In this document: positions 21,625 through 31,946 of the stretch, in pieces
Layout: each line of letters begins with the position of its first letter
How positions within the stretch are numbered: the stretch's first letter is position 1
NCBI GenBank assembly: GCA_946902985.2
Contig: OX336389.2
Location: forward strand, 1,012,615,441 to 1,012,679,440
Reading direction: 5' to 3'
Length of the DNA stretch: 64,000 bases
Source of the DNA: Meconema thalassinum
Taxonomy: Eukaryota; Arthropoda; Insecta; Orthoptera; Tettigoniidae
Translations under genes and position numbers: made by a program
Notes under the pieces: generated by a model
Databases searched by the model: none
Told to the model about the DNA's origin: nothing
The model's input: only the letters and a program-made list of their open reading frames with translations

Positions 21625-23166
21625 AATGCAATATGCCTCAAACCACGATCGATGAGAATTACCACACCACATTGAAAGAACGAAGAGTAGTCACACCACT
21701 TATCACTGAACACACTGGCATCATTACTAGATTTTCCTCATAAAAAATGCAAAGAGTTCTTGCCTACTCCAAACAGTCAACTAACAAAAAGACAGGACCA
21801 TTATCAGTTCAAGAACATCAGAAGTCATTGAACACATGCATTCGCATATCTCACGCAGAATGATTCAGTGAAGAAATCAAATATTTGCAGAAGCAAGGTG
21901 CTGTATCCAAAATGAGCCAGCTAAAAATCTGTGTCCATTTTTACAAGACAACATACTCAGAGTAGGTGGTAGGTTGAAAAACGCATCATTACCATTTTCT
22001 ACAAAACATCAAGTATTATTGCCATCCAAGCATCATCTGACATCACTTATTGTCAAACATGAACACCTACAACAAGCCCATGCAGGACCAGGATTACCAT
22101 TAGCAGCCATTCGTGAAAGTTATTGGATCTTAAATGGTAGAAACATAGCCAGACAGCAAGTTCACAAGTGTCCAATATGTCATAAATTAAAGGGAGCAAC
22201 CAGTCATCAGCTGATGGCAAACTACCCTAAGCAACGAGTTCAAGCAGCACGTCCATTCCGTGTATGTGGCATTGACTATGGAGGTCCAATCTTAATCCGC
22301 CCTCTTAACAAGAGAAGTAACATTCGATTTAAAGCATACATTGCAATATATGTTTGTTTTCCAACTAAGGCTGTGCATCTATAAGTAGTCAGCAGTCTTG
22401 CCACAGGTGTATTCCTAGCTCCATTTCGCCGGTTCATTGCCAGAAGAGGGAAACCTTCATATATTTACAGTGATAATGCTACAACATTCATTGGAGCTAA
22501 CAAGGAGCTACAACACATTTATCAATTTATAACATCACAGCAACATAGAGAGGAAATTGCAAGTAACCTAGCAAATAGAGGTATCAACTGGCATTGCATT
22601 CCCCCGCGATCACCCCGTTTTGGAGGGCTATGGGAAGATGGCATAAAATATGTAAAGTATCATTTGCATCGAGTTAATGGAAACTCTTCGCTAACATTTG
22701 AAGGACTCGTTACTGTGCTCACACAAATTGAGGCTTGTCTAAACTCTAGACCCCTAAAAGTTCTATCCTCAGGTCCCCTTGACCCTCAATGTCTCACTCC
22801 AGGTCACTTTCTAATTGGTGACATTCTAAACTCAATCCCTGAACCCAATCTGACCTTAATTCCAAGCAATAAACTCTCAATCTGGAAACGATTGCAATAA
22901 ATGGTGCAACATCTGGACAAGATGGTACTAGGAGTACATAACGCAGCTTCAAAGTAGACTTAAATGGTTCTCACAGCAGCAAAATATCCAAGTTGACACA
23001 GTAATCTTTATCAAGGAGGACAACCTTCCTCCTCTCCAGTGGAAAATAGGCGTCATCGAGGAACTTCAATCTGGTGCAGATGGACTGGTACGAGCAGTCA
23101 CCATAAAACTGCCAATGGAAGATTCAAGAGGCCAATAGTGAAAAAGTGTCCCCTTCTCGATGAGTG
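21625..23166 (+). pseudogene. BEL/Pao integrase and pol C-terminus
   Basis: The zinc-binding part shows HHLTSLIVKHEHLQQAH and CPICHKLKG (about 22,035-22,190). The core has the three acidic positions: VCGIDYGGP (about 22,262), YSDNATTFIGA (about 22,467) and GGLWEDGIKYVK (about 22,625). Then CLNSRPL, LTPGHFLIG and the tail motifs KEDNLPPLQWKIG, IEELQSGADGLVRAV and RPIVKKCPLL lead to the stop at 23,164-23,166. Stops near 21,620, 21,740, 22,383 and 22,900 and some frameshifts break the protein. Confidence 0.85.
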
Positions 23167-23690
23167 AAATATTTCCTTCAAGTGTGTTATTTCGTTGTGA
23201 CATGTTACCACTGTGAATTTCATGGTATTTAAGTGTTCTTTGAATTGACATTCGTTTTTTATTGTTTATGTGCTTGAAAGGACAAACCTCAGTTTGCTGA
23301 CAAGGAAACTGTCTATACGGTCATATCGAAACCGACAATGATATTTCGTAGAGACGATAAAACCATAAATTAGCGATCTGCAAAAAATTAGCTGCCATTT
23401 CGAACTGGAAGGTCCTGAAATCGGCACGGAGATTTCTAATAGGATTGCACGCGCTAGCATATAGCTCGACGTGGACAGCCTTAGTGACCAGCTGAAGCGT
23501 GCGCGGTGCGCGTAACCTTGAGCGCTCTGTGCTAGGCCGTTAACACATGTTCCTTGAGAGAGCAGTCATGAATCCGACTAATGATCTAGAGTATGCATTA
23601 CGTTATTTCCGTGAAAAAGATGCTTGATGAAATTTAATTCCTTTTAGAGAAAAAATTAAAATTAAAACGTAAAAAATAAAATATAATGAA
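23167..23690. other. BEL 3' flank with a pogo-related repeat; 3' LTR not confirmed
   Basis: Sequence after the BEL pol stop starts with AATATTTCCTTCAAGTGTG; a 3' LTR would be expected here but there is no second copy to compare. The part at 23,275-23,460 is a separate repeat described on its own. The rest is unassigned. Confidence 0.4.
23275..23460 (-). repeat. Dispersed repeat related to the 3' region of the pogo-like element at 29 kb
   Basis: The reverse complement shares CAGTTCGAAATGGCAGCTAA and GAAATATCATTGTCGGTTTC with the plus strand at about 29,228-29,315, followed in both by GATATGACCGTAT. The two copies are in opposite orientation, about 5.8 kb apart. It appears to be the 3' untranslated part of the same transposon family. 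Confidence 0.75.
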
Positions 23691-25204
23691 ACAAGTAGTT
23701 CCGTGAAGAACTATACAGCCTATTTTCAATCCTACTCATGTTAATTGCCTCTATCAACATACAAAGTTTCAAATTGATTGTAGTAATAGATTCGTAGATA
23801 TTGAGAACCGTCTAAATATTTCAGATGGTCACCATGTTGGATATTTATTTATGTACTATTACATGAAGGTTATTGTGTATGTGTGGTATTCAAACTTCAA
23901 TCGCACTATTAGGGCACAAGCAGTAAAAACGAGATTTCAAAATTTCGCACAGCTGCCATCTTGTGGTTATGAAAGCAATTGAAATAAATTAGTTGCCATT
24001 GGATTAACATTTGTATAAGCATTTAACGTACAAAGTTTCACTGCACTTGGATGGTTAAATTGCGAGATACGTCCATTTAAATATTTATATTTCGCGTCGC
24101 CGCCATGTTGGATTTGTGCTCACCAGATTACTGAAAGTCCTATAGGTGAACTTATGTTCGTAGCCTCTATGGACATTAAAAAATCAGTTTGATTGTTCTT
24201 AAAGATTGGTAGATATTGAGAACCTTCTGAATATTTCAGTTGGTCACCATTTTGGATTGTTAGGTGTATAGGCCATAGAGTTATGTACCATTAAAGGAAA
24301 ATTATTGCGTAGCTTTATTATTCAAACTTTCACATCGATCGCATGATTACGGCACAGGAAATAAAAACTTAACTTTAACATTTCGCACAGCCGCCATCTT
24401 GAGGGTATGTAAACAATTGAACTAAATTAGATGCCAGTGCATTACAATATGTATAATCATTTACTGTACCACATTTCACTGCGCTCAGATGGTTAAATCG
24501 CGAGAAAAGCCTATTCAAATGTTTCAACTTCGCTTGGCCACGATGTTCGTTTTTTACTCTACAGATTTTTGAAAGTTACATAGATAAACTTGCAGTAGTG
24601 TCCTTTATCACCGTACAAAATTTCAGATCGATATCAGTGATAGTTTCGGAGGTACAGGCCTAGAATGCCAGTGAAATATTTCGCACAGCCGCCTTTTTGA
24701 ACTTATGTAAACAATAGAACTAAATTAGACGCCAGTGCATTAAAATGTGTATAAACATTTGCTGTACCAAGTTTTATTACGTATGGATGGTTAAATCGCG
24801 AGAAAAGTCTATTTTAAAATCTCAAATTTGCTTGGCCGCCATGTTGGTTTTGAAGTTACCAGGTTTTTGAAAGTCTCGTAGGTGAACTTATAGTAGTGCC
24901 CTTTATCACCGTACAAAATTCCAGGGAGATATCGGTGATAGTTTCGGGGATATTGAATGCTATTGAAATATTTCGCACAACCGCCATGTTAGTTTGGAGA
25001 GACGTAATAAAATTTGAAGGGCACGGTCGGGGTCGGCCGAAACGTTGCTATGACCTTGCCAAGTTTCATTGAAATCGCTCCAGCCATTTATAATTTATTA
25101 GACACACACACACACACACACACACACACCACACACACGAACATACGCACACGGACAAAAGGTGATCTCATAAGCCTTTTTTTTCATAAAATGAAAATAG
25201 GCTA
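23691..25204. mobile_element. 1.5 kb element with short inverted ends (AGCCTA family, copy 2)
   Basis: The ends AGCCTATTTTCA (23,717-23,728) and TGAAAATAGGCT (25,192-25,203) are perfect inverted copies, matching copy 1 apart from one pyrimidine change. Upstream, ACAAGTAGTTCCGTGAAGAACT is shared with copy 1 (read in two blocks). Internal degenerate direct repeats carry the marks GCCGCCATCTTG and AATTGAACTAAATTAGATGCC near 23,955, 24,390 and 24,690. An (AC)n run lies near the right end as in copy 1. No coding capacity. Confidence 0.65.
25103..25137. repeat. (AC)n microsatellite
   Basis: Run of AC/CACAC interrupted once, at the conserved place near the right end of the AGCCTA-family element. 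Confidence 0.9.
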
Positions 25205-25529
25205 AAAATTAAAATTAAAAATAAATATGCTTGCTAAAATTAAATTATCAATCTTATAAAATTACAATCAAAATTAAGTAAGCTTTTACAATTCAAAATA
25301 AATAAGCGTACAAAATTAGAATTATAAAAATAGATCATAAAAATTATAGAAAAATAAAATTATAAAAATATATAAACATTCAATTTGAAAAAGGTATTAC
25401 AAATAAAATTTATAAATTAATATAAGGATAAAATAATTGAATACATACAAATAAAATATATTAATTATAGTTCTGCCCTATAAAGGGTTAATACGGTACA
25501 TGTTATTCAGATAGGTCAATGGTAGTGAA
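25205..25529. other. AT-rich low-complexity stretch
   Basis: Almost only A and T with runs such as AAATTATAAAAAT. No gene or repeat family recognised. Confidence 0.6.
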
Positions 25530-25931
25530 GTGATAGTGTATAGTGACAATGAAACAGGGGAGGGAGAAACTATGTTGTTGTTGTTGCTTATTTTAGGTGC
25601 TGCGACATCGTGGTCATATATATCCCGTACGTATCTGCAAGAAGAAGATGAAAACGATCAAGTCGCAAAGATATTTGTAAAAACAGCTACAGAGCGAGTT
25701 TTAAACTACACCCCTTCTTCAATATGTTATACAAAGTGCAGGTCATTCACTGAAACAAATGTTACATATTTCAATGACTTATTAAATAAGGAAACATGGT
25801 CAGAAATTTATAAACTAGAAAATGTAAATGATAAATTTAATGCATTTAACAGTACCCTAAAAACTATTTTGAAACAGCATTCCCCTTTAGACAAAGAACT
25901 GTTCAAAATAACAAAACTAACAAGTGGATAA
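25530..25931 (+). pseudogene. Open frame: unknown N-terminal part joined to LINE ORF2 linker
   Basis: The first 50 residues (hydrophobic MLLLLLILGAATSW, then EEDENDQVAKIF) do not look like LINE sequence and may be flanking DNA read through. From about residue 60 the frame matches the endonuclease-RT linker of Jockey-type LINEs: TYFNDLLNKETWSEIYK, then DKFNAFNSTLKTIL and the QHSP block. The continuation KITKLTSGITTG runs into another frame. I therefore read this as LINE relic, not a separate gene; the hydrophobic start is not a reliable signal peptide. Confidence 0.5.
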
Positions 25932-26071
25932 CAACAGGGATTATAAATTCATGTCAAAGAAAGAAATTTCTACACAAATTATATAAACAATACCACACAA
26001 CACCTGAATTCAATTTATACTACAAAGAATACACTAGCATATTAAATATGGTAATATGACTAGCAAAGAAA

Positions 26072-27914
26072 ATGCATAATGATGATTTTATTTCCCAATC
26101 ATCTAACAAAAACAGGGCTATGTGGTCCGTAATAAAGAAAGAAACTGGAAAATCTGCTAAAATACAAAGGAACATTACACTGACCAGAAATAATAAAGTG
26201 ATAAATATTCCAGAGGAAATAGCAAACACTTTCAATGACTATTTTCTGGAAATTCCACAAAAATTATTAAATAAATCACAGGTAAATACACTAAATTATA
26301 ATAATAAAATAAATATATGTAGTGATTATTTATTTATAAATCATGTCACAAGTGAAGAAGTAAGAATAGTTATAAAAGAGCTAAAAATAAATTTTGTGCT
26401 GGCACTGATGGCATCCCAGATGCAATTTTAAAGAAATGTGCAGAAAATATAATAAATCCACTTACACACTTAATAAACAGTTCAATTCTCTCAGGAACTT
26501 ACCCGGATATTTTGAAGTTATCAAAAGTAATTCCAGTGCACAAAAACGGCTCAAAAGATGAATTAGATAACTATCGTCCTATTACCTTACCAACTGGTAT
26601 CGCAAAAATTGTGGAAAAAATCATGTTAAGGAGACTGATAAGTTTTATAGAAAAAAGTAAAATATTATCAAACTCACAACATGGATTCAGAACGGAAAAA
26701 TCTACACAGACAGCAATTTATGAATGTATTAATAGTATACTGAAATTAATTGACATTAAGGAACATGTAACTGGCCTATTCTTGGTTTTATCGAAAGCAT
26801 TTGATATTGTTGACCATAAAATCCTCCTTACAAAACTGAATCAATATGGTATTAGAGGTCTAGCTAATAAATGGATAGAGTCTTACTTAACAAGGCGTAA
26901 ACAAATAGTAAGCTTGAGACACAAGGATGATGGAACCAAATTACTTAATGAAACATTGTCCAATGAGGGAATTATTAAATTTGGAGTACCCCAGGGATCG
27001 GTTTTGGGCCCACTACTCTTCCTTCTATATATCAATGATATAACACAGAACGTTCATTCACATACGGAAATTTTGCTTGCGGACGATACAAAACTCGTAA
27101 TAAAAGGTGAAACTAAACAGGTCATACAGCAGTCTGCTGACTCCGTTACAGGAGAGTTAACCAAATGGTCACAAGATAATCGCCTCATAATCAACTATAA
27201 AAAAACAGTATGTCTAAATTTCCACACTATACAGAATAGGAATCCTGCGAAGCCCAATATAACATTAAATGGTCATCAAATAGAAAATAAATCAGAAACG
27301 AAGTTTTTAGGTCTATGGATACAACATGACTTGAAATGGAATAAACATATACAATATCTGAATACTAAACTGAACTCGATGTGCTTTGCGTTACGTATTT
27401 TGAAAACCTGCACTAGCATGCACACATTAAGAAATACTTATTTTGCTTATTTCCATTCATACTTAAGATATGGGGTCATATTTTGGGGTATGCCGCCAGA
27501 TGTACTAAGCACGTTTAGGATACAAAAGAGGGCGATTAGAATTATGGCAAATGTAAACACTAGAGAATCATGTAGACCTCTGTTTAACGATTTAAACATT
27601 CTCCCTCTGCCCTGTATATATATATCTTTGAAAGTATTATGTTTTGTAAAAAGAATTTAATGAATAAGGATGTTTTTCTTAAAACAAACAATGATGTTCA
27701 TAGGCATAACACAAGACAAAATCAAAACATTCATATTTCACACACACACACAAGCATATATCAAAAAGGAACTTATCACACAGGAGTTAAATTATACAAT
27801 AAACTACCCAAGTATATAAAACTTGCCCCAAAAATAAAAACCTTTGATAGAATGTTGAAAGCTTATCTACAGTGCCATTGTTTTTACTCTGTAGTTGAAT
27901 ATCTTAGTGTATAG
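26072..27914 (+). pseudogene. LINE reverse transcriptase, catalytic Asp in motif A replaced
   Basis: The sequence shows SKNRAMWSVIKKETGK-type spacing, then the RT blocks: LDNYRPITLPTGIAKIVEK, QHGFRTEKST, FLVLSKAFDIVDH (motif A), GVPQGSVLGPLLFLLYIND (motif B) and LLADDTKLVIKG (motif C), followed by KTVCLNF and KFLGLWIQHDLKW. In motif A, intact relatives have FLDLSKAFD; the first Asp is the metal ligand and here the codon is GTT, Val. Motif C has LADD for the usual YADD/FADD. A stop at 27,658 splits the C-terminal YNKLPKYIK part, which follows in a shifted frame. The long open frame (382 codons) therefore encodes a non-catalytic RT. Confidence 0.85.
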
Positions 27915-28211
27915 AAACGATGAAATCTATAATTATATTTTACTTTTCTATTTTAATTGTAATACCTAGCTGTAAGTTGTTGTATTTATAGAATTAAGTT
28001 TTCATATTATGATAATAGAATAAGGTGTAAATAGTTGTCCAATAAGATTGTACCTTTTAAGATCTGTTATTATAATAAGTTATAAATAGTTATAGTATTA
28101 GTATTACTGTATATACCTATTAGTAGTTTTATTTTATAGATGTAAATTCTGACGTGTCCTATATCAAAAATGTATTGTATACATGTATTTGATCAAATGG
28201 AATTAATAAAA

Positions 28212-28248
<37 letters not shown>
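28212..28248. repeat. (TATC)n microsatellite, LINE tail
   Basis: About nine TATC units directly after AATTAATAAAAC; this is the 3' tail of the LINE. Confidence 0.95.
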
Positions 28249-28254
28249 ATTACA

Positions 28255-29045
28255 GATCAGAGTGGTTTCGTGCGCGAAATAAAAGCGAAAAGGACTCTAT
28301 CGTTTGTTGGTGAGAAACATACAGAAACAGTTGCTCAAACAGGTCATGAACTCATCCATTCGTACACAATTATGCCTGCAATTAGTATGGCCGGTACAAT
28401 TTTTCCGAAATTATTAATTGTACTGCAGGAGGCAACAGGAACTTTCGGTCCGAGAGTTTCCTAAGAAATGTTTCATGCCAGAAATATAATTGTAACAGAC
28501 AAAAAATCAGGAAAAATGAGGAAAGAGGAATTCAAATATTGGTTTAAAGAATCCTTTTTCCCATTTGCGGAAGAGAAGTGTTTGCTACTGTTAGATTCCT
28601 GGACTACTTATAGTGATAAAAGCTGTCTTGAAGATATTCCTCCTGGCAACAATATAGAAATTCCCCCGGCTCTACAGGGGAAATACAGCCCTTGGATACG
28701 TTTTTCTTCCTGGAATGGAAATCTTTGTATCGCCGTTTAACATACATTGTGTCGGCTTGTGAAGACGTCCAGTTTGATGTATATCAGGAAAACAGCGTAC
28801 TGAAAATGCAATCCTTCATTCATTTTCAATTTTCTTCCCAACGGTTCAAGGAAATGATTAAATATTCGTGGTTCGCAACCAATTACACAACGGAGGGACC
28901 TCCCGAGTTTGAAGTGCCTGCGAAATATTGCCTTCAAATAAGTAAGGAAAACTGTGAAAAACAATGAGGCCTCAACGTGCATATTCATTGTGCATGGTGC
29001 CAAAAAAATCTGTTTTATCATGCGGTTAACGAACCTCATTTATGA
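28255..29045 (+). pseudogene. pogo-like (DDE_1) transposase remnant
   Basis: The sequence opens in mid-protein with DQSGFVREIKAKRTLSFVG, next to the LINE tail, so the N-terminal half was displaced or lost. HSYTIMPAISMAGTIFPKL and then FGPRVS, KSGKMRKEEFKYWFKE, LLLLDSWTTYSD (catalytic Asp block), IPPG and PLDTFFFLEWKSLYRRL follow in order across three frames. QFSSQRFKEMIKYSWFATN is a conserved C-terminal block. This order fits DDE_1-type transposases of the pogo group within Tc1/mariner. Frame breaks near 28,463 and 28,690 inactivate it. A CATTACAG just before the start could be a splice acceptor but equally the edge of the LINE insertion. Confidence 0.7.
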
Positions 29046-29335
29046 TTCACATTCGTTCCCTAACAATGAAGTGTCCTTGGCGCGTGGTAGCCTGCCAGTT
29101 CGTTCGCTCTCTCTCCAGCATAACTGCAACTCCACTCCGCTGTGCGCCGCACACGCCAGCAAGATGCAAGGGTTGTCCAGTATTTGCGTGGTCACACGGA
29201 TTTTGTATCAAGATTTCGATAACTTGCAGTTCGAAATGGCAGCTAATTTTGTGTACATCGCCAATATATGGTTTCCTCATCATCTCTATGAAATATCATT
29301 GTCGGTTTCGATATGACCGTATGCCCTTGTGAGAT
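29046..29335 (+). repeat. 3' region of the pogo-like element (repeat family)
   Basis: Non-coding sequence after the transposase. Its second half is homologous, in opposite orientation, to 23,275-23,460, ending in both near TCGGTTTCGATATGACCGTA. The shared block probably marks the 3' end of the transposon. Confidence 0.65.
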
Positions 29336-29676
29336 ACAATATGGACAGTTATGAACTCACGTACGAGTGTTAATTCAATTTGGTGTTTTGCCAACTTCTC
29401 AATGCTCTTAAGTGAATTTTTCTTCTTTTCACTTTTAAATGCATTCAGGTAAAAGGCTTTATTTGTAACCTTTCTCAGTTTCTGTGTACAGTTATTTAAT
29501 TATTTATTGCATTCAATCAACAGTGGGGAGTATGTGCCTCTCGATTTTTCTTAGGATAATTTGTCATTTGTTTTTCTTCATGTACTTTGGTAACTGTTTG
29601 ATGATAGTCTTAACTCTATAAAAAAAAACGAAAAACGAGCATCTACGAGATGAGATCCAGTGATCCACGCCAAGTT
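29336..29676. other. Unassigned spacer
   Basis: A/T-rich; no reading frame or repeat was recognised. It lies downstream of the coiled-coil frame on the minus strand and may be part of that element. Confidence 0.4.
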
Positions 29677-30258
29677 TTATTTAATACAGTTCACTTGCCC
29701 AGCATCGTGGGTTATATTAAACCCTGCGTTTACCGTGGACACTTCCCGGCACACAGTCTCGACGAAGTCATTAGTTTCTTCAAAGCTTGCCTCAATTTTA
29801 GCTACTCGTTCATTTAGTAGGGTACTGGACCTCTCCAGATTTCCCTTGACATCGTCCCAGCACGTATCCACTTCAATACGGCTGACGTTTAATTCCGCCC
29901 TCATAACCAGTGTTGTTTTCTACGATGGTGTTATCTAACCTATCGGTAACCGCATCTAAAATTACACCGAAGGTGTCTCAAGTGGCCTGTAATTCGCCCC
30001 TGACTGTTGCTAGGTTAGTGTTTAGATTGGTTAACCTAGTGTTGACGTCGGTTCTATGATTCAACATGTCTGTTCTGACAGCGGCTAAGCCTTGTAGTAA
30101 GTTGGTGTTAGCCTCAGCCCTGTTGGTTTTAATATCATTTCTTACTTGGTCAATGTCGCCCCTCACATTGGCAGGTGTATCTGCATTCACTTCTAGGTCG
30201 CCCCTTACGTTGTCAATATCGCCCCTTACATTGTTTACAGCGGCAGTTACTTCTGCAT
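29677..30258 (-). pseudogene. Coiled-coil gag-like reading frame, main part
   Basis: The minus-strand frame carries heptad-like repeats: EVTAAVNNVRGDIDNVRGD, ANVRGDIDQVRNDIK, NTNLATVRGEL. A stop at 29,978-29,980 and a frameshift follow, then RIEVDTCWDDVKGN, ERVAKIEASFEETND and AGFNITHDAGQ. Long amphipathic coiled coils with little else are common at the N-terminus of insect Gypsy-type Gag proteins, and I infer such an origin. The beginning of the frame lies 17 kb away at 47,439-47,528, on the far side of a copia insertion: the first codons after the target duplication continue the frame from there exactly. Neither zinc knuckle nor pol was found downstream. Confidence 0.6.
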
Positions 30259-30482
30259 TATTGAAACTACTTGTGCTATGCATGGGTATCTATTGTATCA
30301 GTTGTACACGGGATGAACGGATTAAAATAGACGAACACTTGTTGACTAAGATGTATTGAACATGACACAGGATACAGACAAAGGAAAAAGAACACAAAGT
30401 CAAAGAATATACATTTGACAAAAGACAAACTATATTTACATGCGAGATTAGAGAGTACGAGAAATATTCATTCTCTTCAACA
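30259..30482 (-). repeat. 3' LTR of copia B
   Basis: 224 bp; on the minus strand it begins TGTTGAAGAGAATG and ends TTTCAATA. It matches the 5' LTR at 47,216-47,438. Directly upstream on the minus strand is TAAGGGAGAG (30,483-30,492), the polypurine tract that primes plus-strand synthesis. Confidence 0.9.
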
Positions 30483-30589
30483 CTCTCCCTTAATCGAGCA
30501 ATGCTGCATTATGCTGCACTTTAGGAGAAACCAATGCCAATAACACATTTCACATGACCATGAATTAGCAGACCTTTTGTCAATACATC

Positions 30590-31946
30590 AGCAATCATTT
30601 CAGCAGTAGCCTAGGCATTTAGGACAACTTTACTTTGGATTTCTTTAAGATGTCCCTAATGAAATGATAGCGCACAACTATGTGCTTTGTTCTCTGATGA
30701 AAAACCTTCATTCTCAGCCAACCTCTGAGCACACCTCTGTCATTACAGAACTGAATTGGACCTCCTCTCTTACACAACTCACAGAAAACACCTCTAAGGA
30801 ACAGAGCTTCCTTACATGCAAACGTCAGACCTATGTATTCTGCTTCAGTGCTAGACAGTGCCACAACTGGCTGTTACTTACTTATCCAACTTATTGGGCC
30901 TTCTGCATATTTAAATACATAACCACTCTCAGATTTCCTGTCAGTTAAATTATTTTCAAAAGAAGCATCAACAAAACCCTTGACATCACATTCTGATTTT
31001 TCATACATGATACCAACATCCACTGTACCCTTCAAGTATCTGAACACTCTCTGGACACATGTCCAATGTTCCTTACCATAGCAATTATTGAACTGACTCA
31101 AATCATTGGTTACATATGCAATATATACACTGGTACAAATGAAAAGGTATAACAAAGCACCAATAGCCTGTTGATAGGGATAGGATTTGTCACAGGATGT
31201 GGATTTCTCCAACAACAAACCTGTTTCCATTGGAGTTTTCACACGAGTACAACCTGACATGTTAAACCTAGCAGAAAACACTTTTGATCCAATCTAAAAC
31301 AATCTTTGCTTCTTTGATCTCTCATCCTCAGACATTCAGAGACTTATCCCAAATCTTTGATCTTAAAATGAGAATGGAACACAGACTTCAGTTTCTCCAC
31401 TTGGACATGATTATTAAAAAGTACAAAAAAATCATCAACATAGAGGGCTATAACAAAAGATGATGAATCTTTACATTAATATACACATGGGTCATACAGA
31501 GACTTCTGATAACTGATTTCAGTAAAAATTTCATGAACCCTCTCCTACCAAGTGTGAGATGCTTGCTTCAAGCCATAAGCAGCTTTTCGAAGCTTACAAA
31601 CTTTAGTACTGTCACACCCATATCCTTCTGGGGGTACATATAAATGTCATTTTTAAGAACGCCATTCAAAAAAAAAACCTGTTAAAACATCAAGGTGATG
31701 AACTTCCAGATCCATATTTACAGCATGATTAAAACATAATCTCAATGTAATATACCACACTACAGGTGCAAAGGTTTCCAGATAATCAACTGCGTACCAG
31801 TGAGAACAACCTTTAGCCACCAAGCGTGATTAAAATTTAGACAAATTACCTTCAGTATTACGTTTCACTTTAAACACCCATTTGCATCTTGCAATATTCG
31901 TTCCTTCAGGTTTCTCAACTAATGTCCATACATCATTATCATGAAA
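30590..31946 (-). pseudogene. copia B RNase H and RT C-terminal part
   Basis: ALSSTEAEYIGL (about 30,825-30,860) marks RNase H, with KHIVVRYHFIRD downstream. YQQAIGALLYLFICTS and FRYLKGTVD lie in 30,874-31,281. Further upstream the RT blocks (YGLKQASH region, YVDD region near 31,430-31,445, LDV-x-TAFLNG region, KWVFKVKRNTEG) can be matched to copy A but carry many stops and frame changes. The RT is cut by a Helitron between A 31,946 and T 33,823, inside the codons for HDNDVW-preceding residues. Confidence 0.8.

Larger units (their letters stand above)
10301..23166 (+). mobile_element. BEL/Pao LTR retrotransposon, split by a large insertion
   Basis: The left part (10.3-12.3 kb) carries the gag zinc-knuckle end, protease and RT; the right part (21.1-23.17 kb) carries RNase H, integrase and the C-terminal tail. 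Both read on the plus strand in the correct BEL/Pao order. The break falls between RT and RNase H and is filled by a probable solo LTR plus a Polinton-like element (12,314-21,100). The 5' LTR and most of gag are missing, and a 3' LTR was not confirmed downstream of pol. Several stops make it non-functional. Confidence 0.85.
25530..28249 (+). mobile_element. Jockey-type LINE, 5'-truncated, with (TATC)n tail
   Basis: Broken ORF2 sequence covers the linker (25,680-26,510), the reverse transcriptase (26,512-27,660) and the C-terminal end (to 27,914). A 300-bp A/T-rich 3' UTR and a tail of about nine TATC units follow. The endonuclease domain is not seen, so the copy is 5'-truncated; the junction lies somewhere before 25,690. 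A tandem-repeat tail instead of poly(A) is common in Jockey/CR1-type LINEs. Confidence 0.85.

Noticed and set aside
25530..25680. Possible secreted or membrane protein start (Leu-rich N-terminus)
   Set aside because: The frame runs into LINE ORF2 linker sequence; the hydrophobic stretch arises from a TTG repeat.
28240..28256. Splice acceptor (CATTACAG) before the pogo-like frame
   Set aside because: It directly follows a LINE tail, so the upstream sequence is an insertion; an intron cannot be supported.
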